DNA of 64,000 nucleotides from Eumeta japonica (taxonomy: Eukaryota > Arthropoda > Insecta > Lepidoptera > Psychidae), in assembly GCA_005406025.1 (NCBI GenBank), contig BGZK01000189.1, forward strand, positions 62,001 through 126,000, read 5' to 3'. The translations under genes and the position numbers were made by a program. This document shows, in pieces, positions 12,589-22,451 of this stretch. The notes beneath the pieces are model-generated. The model saw nothing but the letters and a program-made list of their open reading frames with translations. It did not search any database and was not told the origin of the DNA. Each line of letters opens with the position of its first letter. Position 1 is the stretch's first letter.

Positions 12589-12975
12589 TTATTTATATTC
12601 AATACTTCGTTCCTGACGTGGGTCTCCCGACCGCACATTTAGTTTTTTATTCCGTCGTCCACGGTCCAGTCTAAGTTTAGCGATCGCCAGTTTAGTGAAT
12701 GCTCTCGGGGACATCCCTGGGGAAGTTTCGGATGAAGTGACGATCCCTTTTAAAACGGGGCGCGTGGTCGTGTTAGGTTTAGATATAGTACTAAATTTAC
12801 TTCTAGTAGGTACTAAAACGTTGCTTCGGTTTGACGTCTCGGCTGAGTAACGTTTATCGTCGTGTTTATGCAGATCGACGAGTCTGCGCCGAGACACACT
12901 TAAAGGATTTCGATCCGAACGCCATCTCGCCGGAGCGGTTTCGTAACTTCGACGTCCCCGCGTTTACGTGATCCG
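12589..12975 (-). CDS. Uncertain open reading frame in a GC-rich island (possible exon or noise)
   Basis: The minus-strand frame is open from about 12975 down to a stop at 12589, about 128 codons with no ATG near its upstream end. The translation is basic and rich in Ser, Thr, Arg and Lys, with segments such as SRRRLVDLHKHDD and KLAIAKLRLDRGRRNKKL. I recognise no domain, signal peptide or membrane segment. There is no clear polypyrimidine tract with an AG acceptor upstream. The frame coincides with a GC-rich island, where long open frames arise by chance. It could be an exon of an unannotated gene, but I think a non-coding island more likely. No neighbouring exon supports it. Confidence 0.15.
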
Positions 12976-13639
12976 ATTACATAGTCCTTGATAGAATAAA
13001 CATGTCTGCTTCATCGTTTCGAGATGGAGTTTTATGACAGTCGTCCTGTATATCCGTTCGTATCTCGGGAGCTATGCGAGATAGAAAACTTCGAAAGCGC
13101 CGCAAAACGATGGCCCTTGAAACTCGTGACTACTGAAATTTTGCGGAGATATATATTTTTTTTTACGAATTCGTTATGAACTTGGATACCGCGTTCGTGA
13201 CGATTCTTAGCGCGTCAAATATGCTTAACAATGAGAAAGTGTGTACCTAAAACAATTTTTTGTTGCACGTTGATTTTGTGCTGAAAGCACATTGTATCAT
13301 AAGAACATTGGCTCAGATATAAACAATTAGCAATTAAGATCTGAAAAGAAACTAAATAATTGATCTCTTAAAACTTAATGATTTAAATAAGACAGTGCTT
13401 TACCTATTAGTTTATATGGATTTTATTATCATACCAATATTCCGATAAATTATATCAAATAAATGCAGCTGTGAAACGGGAAAATGTAGGTATTTGTATA
13501 AACTTTTTGATTATATTTCTTTTATAATCAAACCTTATGTAAGTAAAGGAAAAAGCTTAGAAATATTTAAACTAGTTTTTTAAGATATTAAAGTTCCAAT
13601 TTAAAATTTGTTCTCTATCAAATTGTGCATGCGAGGATT
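12976..13639. other. Island margin grading into AT-rich sequence
   Basis: The first 200 bases are moderately GC-rich (CGGGAGCTATGCGAGATAG and similar) and continue the island above. From about 13200 the sequence is AT-rich with nothing recognised. Confidence 0.35.
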
Positions 13640-13745
13640 TTAACACGCTTTCATTGGTTTCACCTGTATGTATGAATTATTTTTCACTTTTTAGTTCGAT
13701 TTATCATTAAAGCGTGTTTTTTCAGTTTTTCTAAACTACATTTTT
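13640..13745 (+). mobile_element. Short deletion derivative of the ACACGCTTT/AAAGCGTGT element
   Basis: The left end TTTTAACACGCTTTCATTGG and the right end TCATTAAAGCGTGTTTTTTC are both present, about 100 bp apart. They match the two ends of the larger element at 20449-21665 (AACACGCTTTTATTAGC and ATCATCAAAGCGTGTTTTTT). The interior is almost entirely missing. Confidence 0.6.
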
Positions 13746-13849
13746 TAGTAACTTATTTTCATATTGTATGATATAATTTTGTTGCACAGCCTTGCATGCA
13801 CGTAGATATTTATGACTCACAATTTTCAAGTTTCACTTGAACGAAGTAA

Positions 13850-14230
13850 AATCGGCTGGCTTGAAGTATATGTCACGTCCCGGCATCGATCATGCGCCGA
13901 ACTCGTATTAGGGAAAGTTTAATATCACGACGGAATCCTTCATCGGGGTGGCGCCGGCGTCACGGCACGGAGAGCTTTTAAGCACAGAAAATGTATCGCT
14001 TCGTGGGGAGTCTTATTTTTTTTCCTCGCGAATTTTAATTAATTCATTAAGGGTTCTATCGCGTCGGCGTCTAGTAAATTAACGGGCGCAGCTAGCGGAC
14101 ACCGGACGAAGGTTCTGAGGGTAAATTAAACCTCCAATTACAGCTCCCTCTGACGGCGCGAGAAAACATTTCTCGATGCGTGTCCAATTACCGAAATAAG
14201 TATTGGCGTGTAATTATGATTTGCATACGG
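13850..14230. other. GC-rich island with homeodomain- and POU-like sites
   Basis: A CpG-containing block (GGCGCCGGCGTCACGGC, GGGCGCAGCTAGCGGACACC) carries several TAATTA or CAATTA core motifs (about 14037-14050, 14134, 14186 and 14211). ATTTGCAT, an octamer-like POU-protein motif, lies at 14219-14226. There is no long open frame. The layout is suggestive of a cis-regulatory element, but motif presence alone proves nothing. Confidence 0.35.
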
Positions 14231-15240
14231 AAATAGGTCTGTTTTTATTATTTATCAACTTCATATACTGTTGGCATTCGGAATTAGTTAACTTACAAGA
14301 GAATGTATCCCGTGCGTTTAAAGATTAGTATTTGAATAACATGTAAGAAAACATACTTTGAAGATTTGCGGAAATGACATTCATTATTTACTAGCACCCG
14401 TTTCTGAAAATGGATGATTGTAATCATCTAAAATCGATATGTAGTGTAAAGGAAACGAGTAGTAATAGTAAAGCATTTGATGCTTTTGATATGGTAATGA
14501 ATATAAAGATAATATCTTTTGAACTCGAAAGTACTTGAATATCTAATCCGAATAAAAATTTTCGCCTAAAATATGTCGTTTGATATGATAATACCCTATA
14601 ATAAATTCTTTGCACAGACTGTCATAAAAATGGCAATATCGTATCAGTTTTTTAGTCAGAACATCTTCGCTGCCATTTAAAGTCTTACTCGATTTATTGG
14701 TGTTGGTACTAGCTGTTAAACGGCATACTTGGTTAGATAATCATAATTTTGTTATTCGGCGCTTTTCCGCCTTTAGTTATAAAGTTGGTATAAATACAAT
14801 AAGAATTGAAATTTAGGGTACCCCCCCCCCCCTCAATTCTTATTAATTGTACACAGTTAGAACATTGATATTGTTTTAACGAAACGTTAAGTATGGAATT
14901 TATTTATAACATTAAAAATGAATGTTGATCATAAATAGAAAAAGAGCATAAGTTCTTTTATATATGTAATAATTTCACGATTAATCGTCATTCTATCGGG
15001 TCATTTGCTGGCCAAAATTGATTTTATTTTAAACAATCTGTTCGACACAATGAGCTGGTGGGTTACCGATCACTGCACTAAAACTTTCAACTCCACGATG
15101 TTACCACTTGTCATTGGTTGGGCTATGTTTCAAGCTCACTCGTTTAATTATATTTACAACCTCCATTAAGAGAAATTTCCTTTAATCCACCATTATTTCA
15201 TAATCCCTTCGGGAAGAGATATGTAAACAATATAGTCTAA
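14231..15240. other. AT-rich sequence with a poly-C run
   Basis: No gene. A run of 12 C occurs at 14821-14832, flanked by GAATTGAAATTTAGGG on the left and TCAATTCTTATTAATTG on the right. GAATTGA and TCAATTC could fold around the run. Confidence 0.5.
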
Positions 15241-15588
15241 GATCCGGCATTAGAAAAATGTACCGTCACCTGCAAATTGAATCAAATAATGTTTTAAAGG
15301 CATATGACAAAATTTATGAGAACAATATCTGCCGTGGTCCTGCTTCTATTAGCATTAGCATAGGTACGTGACCTATCTAAAGTTTATAAAATTTTAAATA
15401 TATTTGTAACTGGCAGTTACCGTGACATTATTTACAGCCTACATAGAAAAAAAAAAAGTAATTAATGTTAATAGTAGCAGGACTAGGTTGCAGACATTGT
15501 TCTCATAAATTTATAATAATGTCATCTGTTTTTAAAACATTATTTGATTCGATTTACAGATGAGGGTACGTTTTTCTAACGTCGCACC
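15241..15588. mobile_element. Fold-back MITE with long terminal inverted repeats
   Basis: The left arm (about 15241-15360) and the right arm (about 15460-15588) are reverse complements over roughly 120-140 bp with scattered mismatches. Landmarks shared after reversing the right arm are TTAGAAAAA(T/C)GTACC, GAATCAAATAATGTTTTAAA, AATTTATGAGAACAAT, GTCCTGCT and CTATTA. The centre (15361-15460) is AT-rich and non-coding. No clean target duplication could be fixed at the ends, so the superfamily is unknown. Confidence 0.8.
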
Positions 15589-15689
15589 TTAAACTAAATA
15601 AGTGTAGCCTTTCAACACGAATAATGAACTTTGATATCGATCGAGATTACGAGCATCCAACTTCGATTTCGTCACATCGAGGTCCAACA

Positions 15690-15910
15690 CCGTGAATCTC
15701 AGAGACGCTGTCGACCGGCGGCGCTACACCGCTCTGTTCCCTCTCGCTCCTCATGCAGGGCGGGCGGCGCCGCGCGCGTGTAATGTGTTTGCTCCTTCCG
15801 GTTGTTTGTGCGGGTGGAAGTGGCCCTCCCGCACGTCCTCAGCGCTAAGTGACAGCTCGGACAGAGGAAATTTAGGTCGAGATTGGGCCGGGGGCCTTAA
15901 GAAAGAAAAA
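15690..15910. other. GC-rich island
   Basis: The block is CpG-rich (GCGGGCGGCGCCGCGCGCG) with CACGTCCTCAGCGCTAAGTG and GGGCCGGGGGCC inside. The plus-strand frame 15692-16036 (114 codons) spans it, but its product (RAAPRACNVFAPSGCLCGW and so on) is unrecognised and biased to R and A, as expected from base composition. I regard it as non-coding. Confidence 0.4.
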
Positions 15911-18009
15911 CGATTGAAATTTCCGTTGTTTTACTTTGTGGTGTGGCGGTGCCCTAGGATTGTCTTGTTTAACGTTTTATTGTATTTCGAAGCACGAATT
16001 TTTGGCGAGATGGGACGAAGCTGTACAGTCGCATGAAATACAAAAAATGAACTGTTTTCGGTGAAGGAAATTACATACGTATACCTTATTAAAAATCAAT
16101 ACATGTTTCTTGTTCATAGTAAACATGAATTTATTAAAAAAAATATTGGTGCTAAAAATATTGTGATTATGAATAATATATTTATCGAGATGACGAAAAC
16201 ATGTTTTTTTTTTGTACGTGGAAACCTTTGTTCTCTATAGAAGGTACTGTCACTACAGTATGAATTAGTCGGATGATCATATAATAAACTATCACATCAC
16301 AGGCTACATTTACCATTTCACTTCTGTATTTGTCTGTACTTGCACTACTTGACGTCCTGACATCCTACTATCGCTTTAATATTTGTTAATAATGGCATTC
16401 GCATGCCTTGCAATTATTTTAATTGTTATCGTTCTTGCAAAATAAAACCTAATTCGTTTTACGGAATCGGAACACATGACTTTTTATATTAAAAATTAAA
16501 GAAAATCTCATAAATACTTATGTATATATCGTGTCAGATATTTACTACCCGACAATAATAGTATCGTCCCACCATCGATTACGTCTCACTGAGGCTCTTG
16601 GATTTTGATCCCTTCACGATGGATCAGCGTGGGTCGGGACACTGCTAGTGATGGTGTCATTAATATGATAATAAGATCTATGCCTTAACGTGATTCCCAA
16701 GGGAGCGAGTGATTTATTTTAAATAAGGTTGAAAACTTTCTGGTCCTATCGCCCATAGTCTAATCCTTATTCTTATCCGATATATCTTCTGGCTATCCTC
16801 CACTCTGACACCATATTTTTTTTATATAGTAAATATGCCAATATACATACATTATGGAAAGAAATATTTTTCATATTTTAAAGATTTTGTACGGAGGTTT
16901 GTTATTAAGCTTACGCTGTCTGTCTATCCTACGTATAGAAGTTCATATCTTTTGAATTACAATAGGTAGTCAATTAAAATGTATTCGGGATACGTGTTAT
17001 TGTGGTACATGTACGAACGATAGTAATTAAAAAATCAAATTAAAAATTTAAGGGAGTCTCCGTACAAGAAGTGACTTCTTCTGTTTTGTATACATATTTA
17101 TGCCTCATCGTAAAACGGCAATGTATATAAGCGTCAAACTTGGCGATTATGGTGCCAACTCTAAAGTAAAACAACAAATAATAAAAACCGATCGATTTCT
17201 ATTTTTTGTCGTTTTACTTGCTGTCGAAGGAGTCCGACAGCAGAACGAAAACAAAATAATTTTTTTTTCGCAAATTCACAACACATATATTGTTCGGTGT
17301 CACAACGGTGTATGAGTACGATTCGCATCTTTCCATCTTTTTGTTATAAATCGAAATACTATTTTCATCAAAATTATAACCGTAATCGGGCTCGTGATTG
17401 ATACAAATGTTTGGGTAGACATCGGACATGATTCATTATGTGCTTTGTAAATGAAGCTATGGATAATCGAGGTTTTTTTTTTTTTATTTATTTTGTTTTG
17501 GGCCAACAAACAGTGAACACACCAAGTACTCATAAGTTATTACTGACATATATTTAAAAATACGACTTTAATGTGTTACCAACACCTTTAACCACAGACA
17601 GGTACATATAAAGAAATCTCGACAAATGACTGTCTATAGGTGAAAAAAAAGGAAATAACAGTGAAGTGATACACAAAAGAAAAATGAAGAGACAACTAAC
17701 ATTAGATAACGCTATTACGTTATTGAATTTTTTTTAAGGTTTCAAATGTATATTTTTTTAAATCTGTCAATCCGCACAGCTATCACATCGATAGAGGTAA
17801 AATAATTATTGTATGAATCAACCAGACGATAGAGTGGTTAGCGTTTGGCGGCATTAGTAGTACACGAAGTTATTGCGAAAAACCGGTGTTCTCTACAATG
17901 TGTTCGGTAAAGAACCCTGTAACACCGTTGGTTTTTAAGTGAGATACAATCATATTTATTATGGCACAAATAATAAAGCATCAATGTCTCAAGTTGTAGA
18001 TGCTGGAAT
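15911..18009. other. AT-rich sequence, nothing firmly recognised
   Basis: Open frames are under 80 codons and unrecognised. A stretch at 17822-17860 (GATAGAGTGGTTAGCG) faintly recalls a tRNA A box, but no B box follows. Confidence 0.4.
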
Positions 18010-19510
18010 TTTAGTTTTAATAGGTATTATTTATCTAAAGGACAATCATATGGCAAAAGACCACGAAAACATTTGAAATGCATTTAAAGTTCTAGTGCAT
18101 CTATATATTTTTTATTGAAAGCATTCCATATGGACATTGTGTATTCTAATTGAAAGTGAATCAAAGATTTAGAAATGTGAAGAAATATGGAAGATCGGAT
18201 GCACTTAGTACAAGAACAACATACAAATCAATACATTCTATAAGCGTCGTTGATAATATTATGAACATGTATGTCGAGGTGTGTTTTTTATCAAGTGTGA
18301 CTTCGAGATCTCCAATAGATTCAACCACAATGAGACGAACGCCATTTAAATTATAAGGGTAATGATTGAAGGTTCTTTTTTGTGAAGGGCATTGATTTAC
18401 CTTTCTTTAAATTAAGGCTTAATTTATTTTTAATACAAGAATCTGAAAATCGAGCTAAATCCTGTTGAAATCTGTAGTGTTGTGTGGTATCTTCTTAAGA
18501 AATTTTAAGGTCATCAGCATACAGAAAAAAAATCTCAGAATTTTAAATAATAATTGACATCATTAATAAAAAGATTAAATAATAAAGGACCTAAAATTGA
18601 GCCCTAAGGAACGCCAGAACTGAAAGGAACAAAATTAGCCTTTGAATTACGACCTTTTGCATTCAGTTAGATATCTAGGATTTAAACCAACGCCATAAAT
18701 TTCCACGAATACCGCGCAAACGCGACGCCAGCTTTTCAAGAAGCATTTTGTAATCTACTTCGTTGAATACCTTCGAAAGTCAGTATAAATACATGAGTTT
18801 GCTTTAATCCTTCAAAAAGATACTTCGTTTATATCATCAAATTTGTAATCGTCTAGCATCGCTGTACAAAATCATCTTGTTGTTCAGTGATGATATTTTG
18901 CAGAAAAGGATAAATAATGTTATGCACTAATCTTTCATGGAGCTTCTACAGAGCAGCAAGGTTGATGTAGGACGGTAATTTTCAATATTACTTTTCGACC
19001 CTCTCTTATACACAGGTTCAATTCCTGCAGATTTCCAAATAGTGGGAAAAACTCCTTTTTTCAGCCAGGTATTAAAAAGATATTGTAATGGTTAACAAAT
19101 AGAAGGCGCTATAGACCTAAAAAATAACGGGGGATATTAGCAATGCCCGCACCCTTGGAAATGTTTAGTATACCAAGTTGCTTAAGTACATCATTTTTAG
19201 TTAGATATATGTCGTTAATAATCAAATCTGAATTACTGTTGGTACCTTCAATATTAATTACGTCAAAATTACATTAGAACGTTCAAAAACAGAGTGGAGT
19301 AAATAAAAAAAATAAAACATATGTCTACCGGGTTCTTTGCAATTATGTTATAATATGAGACAACTTTAGTTAAACCCAAAATATTTTTACGATTATTAAC
19401 ATATTTCCAAAAATATTTAATATTATTCCATATATTATCTTCATCTGAGCTCGTGTATGTTTTATAGCATGCATTAGCCTCTATTTTAAATCTCTTTCTA
19501 TAAATAAAAA
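18010..19510 (-). pseudogene. Decayed non-LTR (LINE) reverse transcriptase, probably Jockey/CR1-like
   Basis: Minus-strand reading in several frames gives the ordered core of a non-LTR reverse transcriptase. Near 19400-19450 is a pre-RT stretch like WNNIKYFWKYVNNRKN. Near 18965-19060 is GVFPTIWKSAGIEP followed by NYRPTSTL. Near 18680-18780 is YKMLLEKLASRLRGIRGNLW ending in RWFKS. Near 18576-18622 is GVP*GSILGPLLFNLFINDV, in which the usual Gln is a TAG stop. The catalytic LYADD box is at about 18510-18524. Near 18080-18140 is LEYTMSIWNAFNKKYIDALE. Known members copy their own RNA into the genome. This copy is dead: it has several stops and frameshifts, no endonuclease domain recognised upstream, and no identifiable 3' tail. 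The clade is inferred from motif flavour only. Confidence 0.85.
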
Positions 19511-19789
19511 AAAAACGCTACATTCATATTTATTCTGGTATTTATTCCACTTAATCTAACATTGAGTTTTCTTTTTAAAAAGTCGGTTTTTAAAACAACT
19601 TTAGTGGCAATGTGTTAGTTATACATATATTAAGTATCTCATTATTGGGGAAGAATTGTTTAAGCGTAATGCCATATAAAAAAGCACCTAGTCATATAAA
19701 TAAATGTACATAAGTGGACAAACTATCTCTAGAGGTTGAACTTTTAATGAACACCGAACAACTGTAATATGTCTCTCGCAGAATGACCT

Positions 19790-20080
19790 TTCCTCTCGTT
19801 AAGCGGCGCGCGGACTCGCGCACGTGGAAAACCCGGAATGTGTTTGCTCTGCGGTGTCGAGATCAGATTGGGCGCCTGATGCGGGTAATTCGAAAAGTTA
19901 CGACGCGGCCGCGCCCCCTACTCGAATAAAATCCGCCTATATACACGCTTTTATGAAACTTACTCGTTACTGCGACATCCCCCGCCCGCCCGCCGGCGCG
20001 AGAACGAACGGGTTCCGAATTCGTCCCCGCTCCGCCGAAGTCGGCAAAACTAAGAGAACGCTGTCAAACTTTGCCAATAA
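19790..20080. other. GC-rich island
   Basis: A CpG-rich block contains GACGCGGCCGCGCCCCCTAC and CCCGCCCGCCCGCCGGCGCG. The spanning 93-codon frame (19824-20105, +) has no recognisable domain. The abrupt edges against AT-rich DNA match the other islands. Regulatory function is possible but unproven. Confidence 0.4.
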
Positions 20081-20448
20081 AATCTGGGGCGAAATTTTAA
20101 TATAGACTTTTCAGTGTTCCGAATTGAAAAATGACATTACATAAGGAGTTAGTTACTTCGGAATCTCTTGTTTGTCTCCACTCCTATCTTATATGATGTT
20201 GAAACATCAAACCTAAATGCAGGTAATTTGAATGAAGCCGAGTTCACATTAATAAAATTTACAAATGTATGAAGACAAATTAATGATCCTAATGTTATGC
20301 ATGCATGTATAATTAGTGATAAATTACCTACCTACCTAGTTTTGGGTGCACCACATTAAGTTAGTTATAAAATAAACTATACTGTAGTACTTCGTGCTGC
20401 CATTGTGCTTGGTTGACAGTTACGAGGCGATCGAAACAAATTATAATT

Positions 20449-21665
20449 TTTTTAACACGCTTTTATTAGCTTCACTTGTATGTTTGTTTGTTTGTTTGTT
20501 TGCTTGTTTGTTTGTAACCGATTTCTTTGCACTCGATTTTGACCCACTTTGAACGGTCAGATTTTATTGAAACTTTGTAGACTTATCAAGGACCGGTGAC
20601 AATACAATAATTTAATAAGTTTGTTCAATTGTCCTGGTCAGATCGCCAGGGATTTTAATTAATTTATTTTGGTAATTTGTTTGTTTGTAACCGACTTCAC
20701 TCGATTTTGACCCACTTTGAACGGTCAGATTTTATTGAAACTTTGTAGACTTATCAAGGACCGGTGACAATACAATAATTTGATAAGTTTGTCTAATTGT
20801 CCTGGTCAGGATCGCCAGGATTAATTAATTTGGTTTGGTAATTCTATTTGGTATCGATGTAAATCAATCAGTTCAAAATAGGGACTTACGTATAAACAGA
20901 ATATAAAAAATAGGTACAAGGATTAATTCATACAATGTCATAATTTGATGTTGATAAAATATTTAGTTTTCTGAAGATTTCTTTTGAAATTTAAATGAAT
21001 ATAATTAAAATTTTGGATGTAGTTAAGTAGAAAAGTTCATATTTTCAATCAACTCATCTATAAAGAAAATGGATTCATGATAAAATAATATTTCATATTA
21101 AACTCTATAGTAAAACGTCAAAACTGAATTATTCTCAGAAATTAAGACCACAAACTTAAATCTTCTATTCGAAGAGAATTTTACAATCATCCGCCCTCTA
21201 TCAAAGGTTTACAATACTATCGACTTCAGTATCATTTTTGAAAATTAACACCTTGACCCTAACTCTCCTGTTCGGAAAGAATTTCATCCGTACACCCTCT
21301 GTCGTAGATTTACGATACTAAAAAAAAATGTGCGTCACGTCCAAACATTCACAAGAACTCGGAATACAATTTTTTTTGACAATTGATCAAACTAAAAAGT
21401 ATAAAATAAATATAGTTTAAAAAAACTAAAAAACACGCTTTAATCATCACATTGAACTAAAAAGTGGAAAATAAATATAGTTTAAAAAACATAGTGCTTG
21501 ATAAGTGAAAAAAATATGGCACAAAGAACCCCACGCTTTTTTTACAATAATACTAATCTTTTGTCGTTCATTTATATTTTCTGCCTATATTAAGAATTAT
21601 TTTTCGTTTTTTAGTTCGATGTGATCATCAAAGCGTGTTTTTTAGTTTTTTAAACTATATTTATT
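20449..21665 (+). mobile_element. Composite element bounded by ACACGCTTT and AAAGCGTGT ends
   Basis: The left end reads TTTTTTAACACGCTTTTATT, then a GTTT microsatellite (about 20482-20515) and GTAACCGA. The right end reads GATCATCAAAGCGTGTTTTT followed by TTTTAAACTATATTTATT (about 21620-21663). At about 21400-21480 lies a reversed copy of this right end (AACACGCTTTAATCATCACA), so two ends face each other, implying nested or rearranged copies. Between about 21172 and 21325 a CATCCGCCCTCTATC or CATCCGTACACCCTCTGTC motif with TTTACGATACT occurs twice. No protein is encoded. Confidence 0.65.
20506..20850 (+). repeat. Two-copy tandem duplication, period about 173 bp
   Basis: Copy 1 starts at 20506 and copy 2 at 20679, both with GTTTGTTTGTAACCGA. 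Both contain TTTTGACCCACTTTGAACGG, ATTGAAACTTTGTAGACTTA and AAGGACCGGTGACAATACAA in the same order with very few differences. Copy 2 lacks a few bases after the start (TTTCTTTGCA against CTTCA). The high identity indicates a young duplication inside the older element. Confidence 0.9.
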
Positions 21666-22236
21666 ATTAGAATACGCTACATTAAATTAAGTTATAAATG
21701 TTGTATTGTATCCTGTGTAAAAAGGTCCTGGTAAATTTCAAGTTTGAACGTTAACAGGTGATCGAGGCATCTTAACTTTTTATCAGAACACGCCACATTG
21801 ATTAAATAAGTTATAAGATATTTGTTTTGTACTGCTCTTTACGTATGCTGTCCTCGTATTCGGTTGAACTAATGCGCATTATGTGCTGATGTCAGCGTGT
21901 TACATGCTCAAAATACACTCCGATCAGGTTTTCCTGATGCACCAAAAGAAGTATAACTCCAAGAAATATCTAACTTTTATTGATTTTATTTAGTTTTTTT
22001 TTTTCCGGTCACCAGTTTATTAAATTTAAGTCGTGATATTAGATTTATATAAATCCTCATTTTTTATTTTATGAAAATTTTAAATCTGATTATGGAAGTA
22101 AATGTTTTAGAAAGAATAAATCTTTGTAACTTTTTTAGTGCCGTGGTATAAACCGTACACGTAATAGGAAATTCTAAACACACGAGTATCGCACTTTACC
22201 TTTTCCATCCTTTTTACAGCAGGAGATATTTTAGAT
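21666..22236. other. AT-rich sequence, nothing recognised
   Basis: AT-rich sequence between two mobile elements, with no gene or repeat recognised. Confidence 0.45.
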
Positions 22237-22443
22237 CAGGTATGGGCAACCTTTGACATGTTGTGGGCCAAACTTTAGTGTGCAAATACATTCGCTGGGC
22301 GCGTTCAAAAAGCAGTGCATTTTAAAGTAGTGTTTTAAACTAGCGTTCATAACTTTTAACGATACATATCAGACATGAAATTTTACAAAATGTCTCGCGG
22401 GCCGGATCAAATCTTATAGCGGGCCGGTGGTTGTCCACATATG
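22237..22443 (+). mobile_element. hAT-type MITE, copy 1, with 8-bp target duplication
   Basis: The element starts CAGGTATGGGCAACCTTTGA and ends GGGCCGGTGGTTGTCCACAT plus ATG. It is flanked on both sides by TTTTAGAT (22229-22236 and 22444-22451), a perfect 8-bp duplication as made by hAT transposases. The GGGCCGG motifs near the right end are typical of hAT termini. A second copy lies at 43063. It is non-coding and must have been moved by a transposase encoded elsewhere. Confidence 0.9.
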
Positions 22444-22451
22444 TTTTAGAT

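Noticed and set aside
15692..16036. 114-codon frame beginning in a GC-rich island
   Set aside because: It is Arg- and Ala-rich at first and Phe-rich later, following base composition. No domain or splice evidence.
17822..17930. tRNA-like A box
   Set aside because: No B box or acceptor stem could be found downstream.
19824..20105. 93-codon frame in a GC-rich island
   Set aside because: It has no recognisable domain and island composition accounts for the absence of stops.
20482..20515. (GTTT)n run considered as a possible Helitron 5' end
   Set aside because: It lacks the TCTATAC start and the AGGAAAGG motif; it belongs to the ACACGCTTT element instead.
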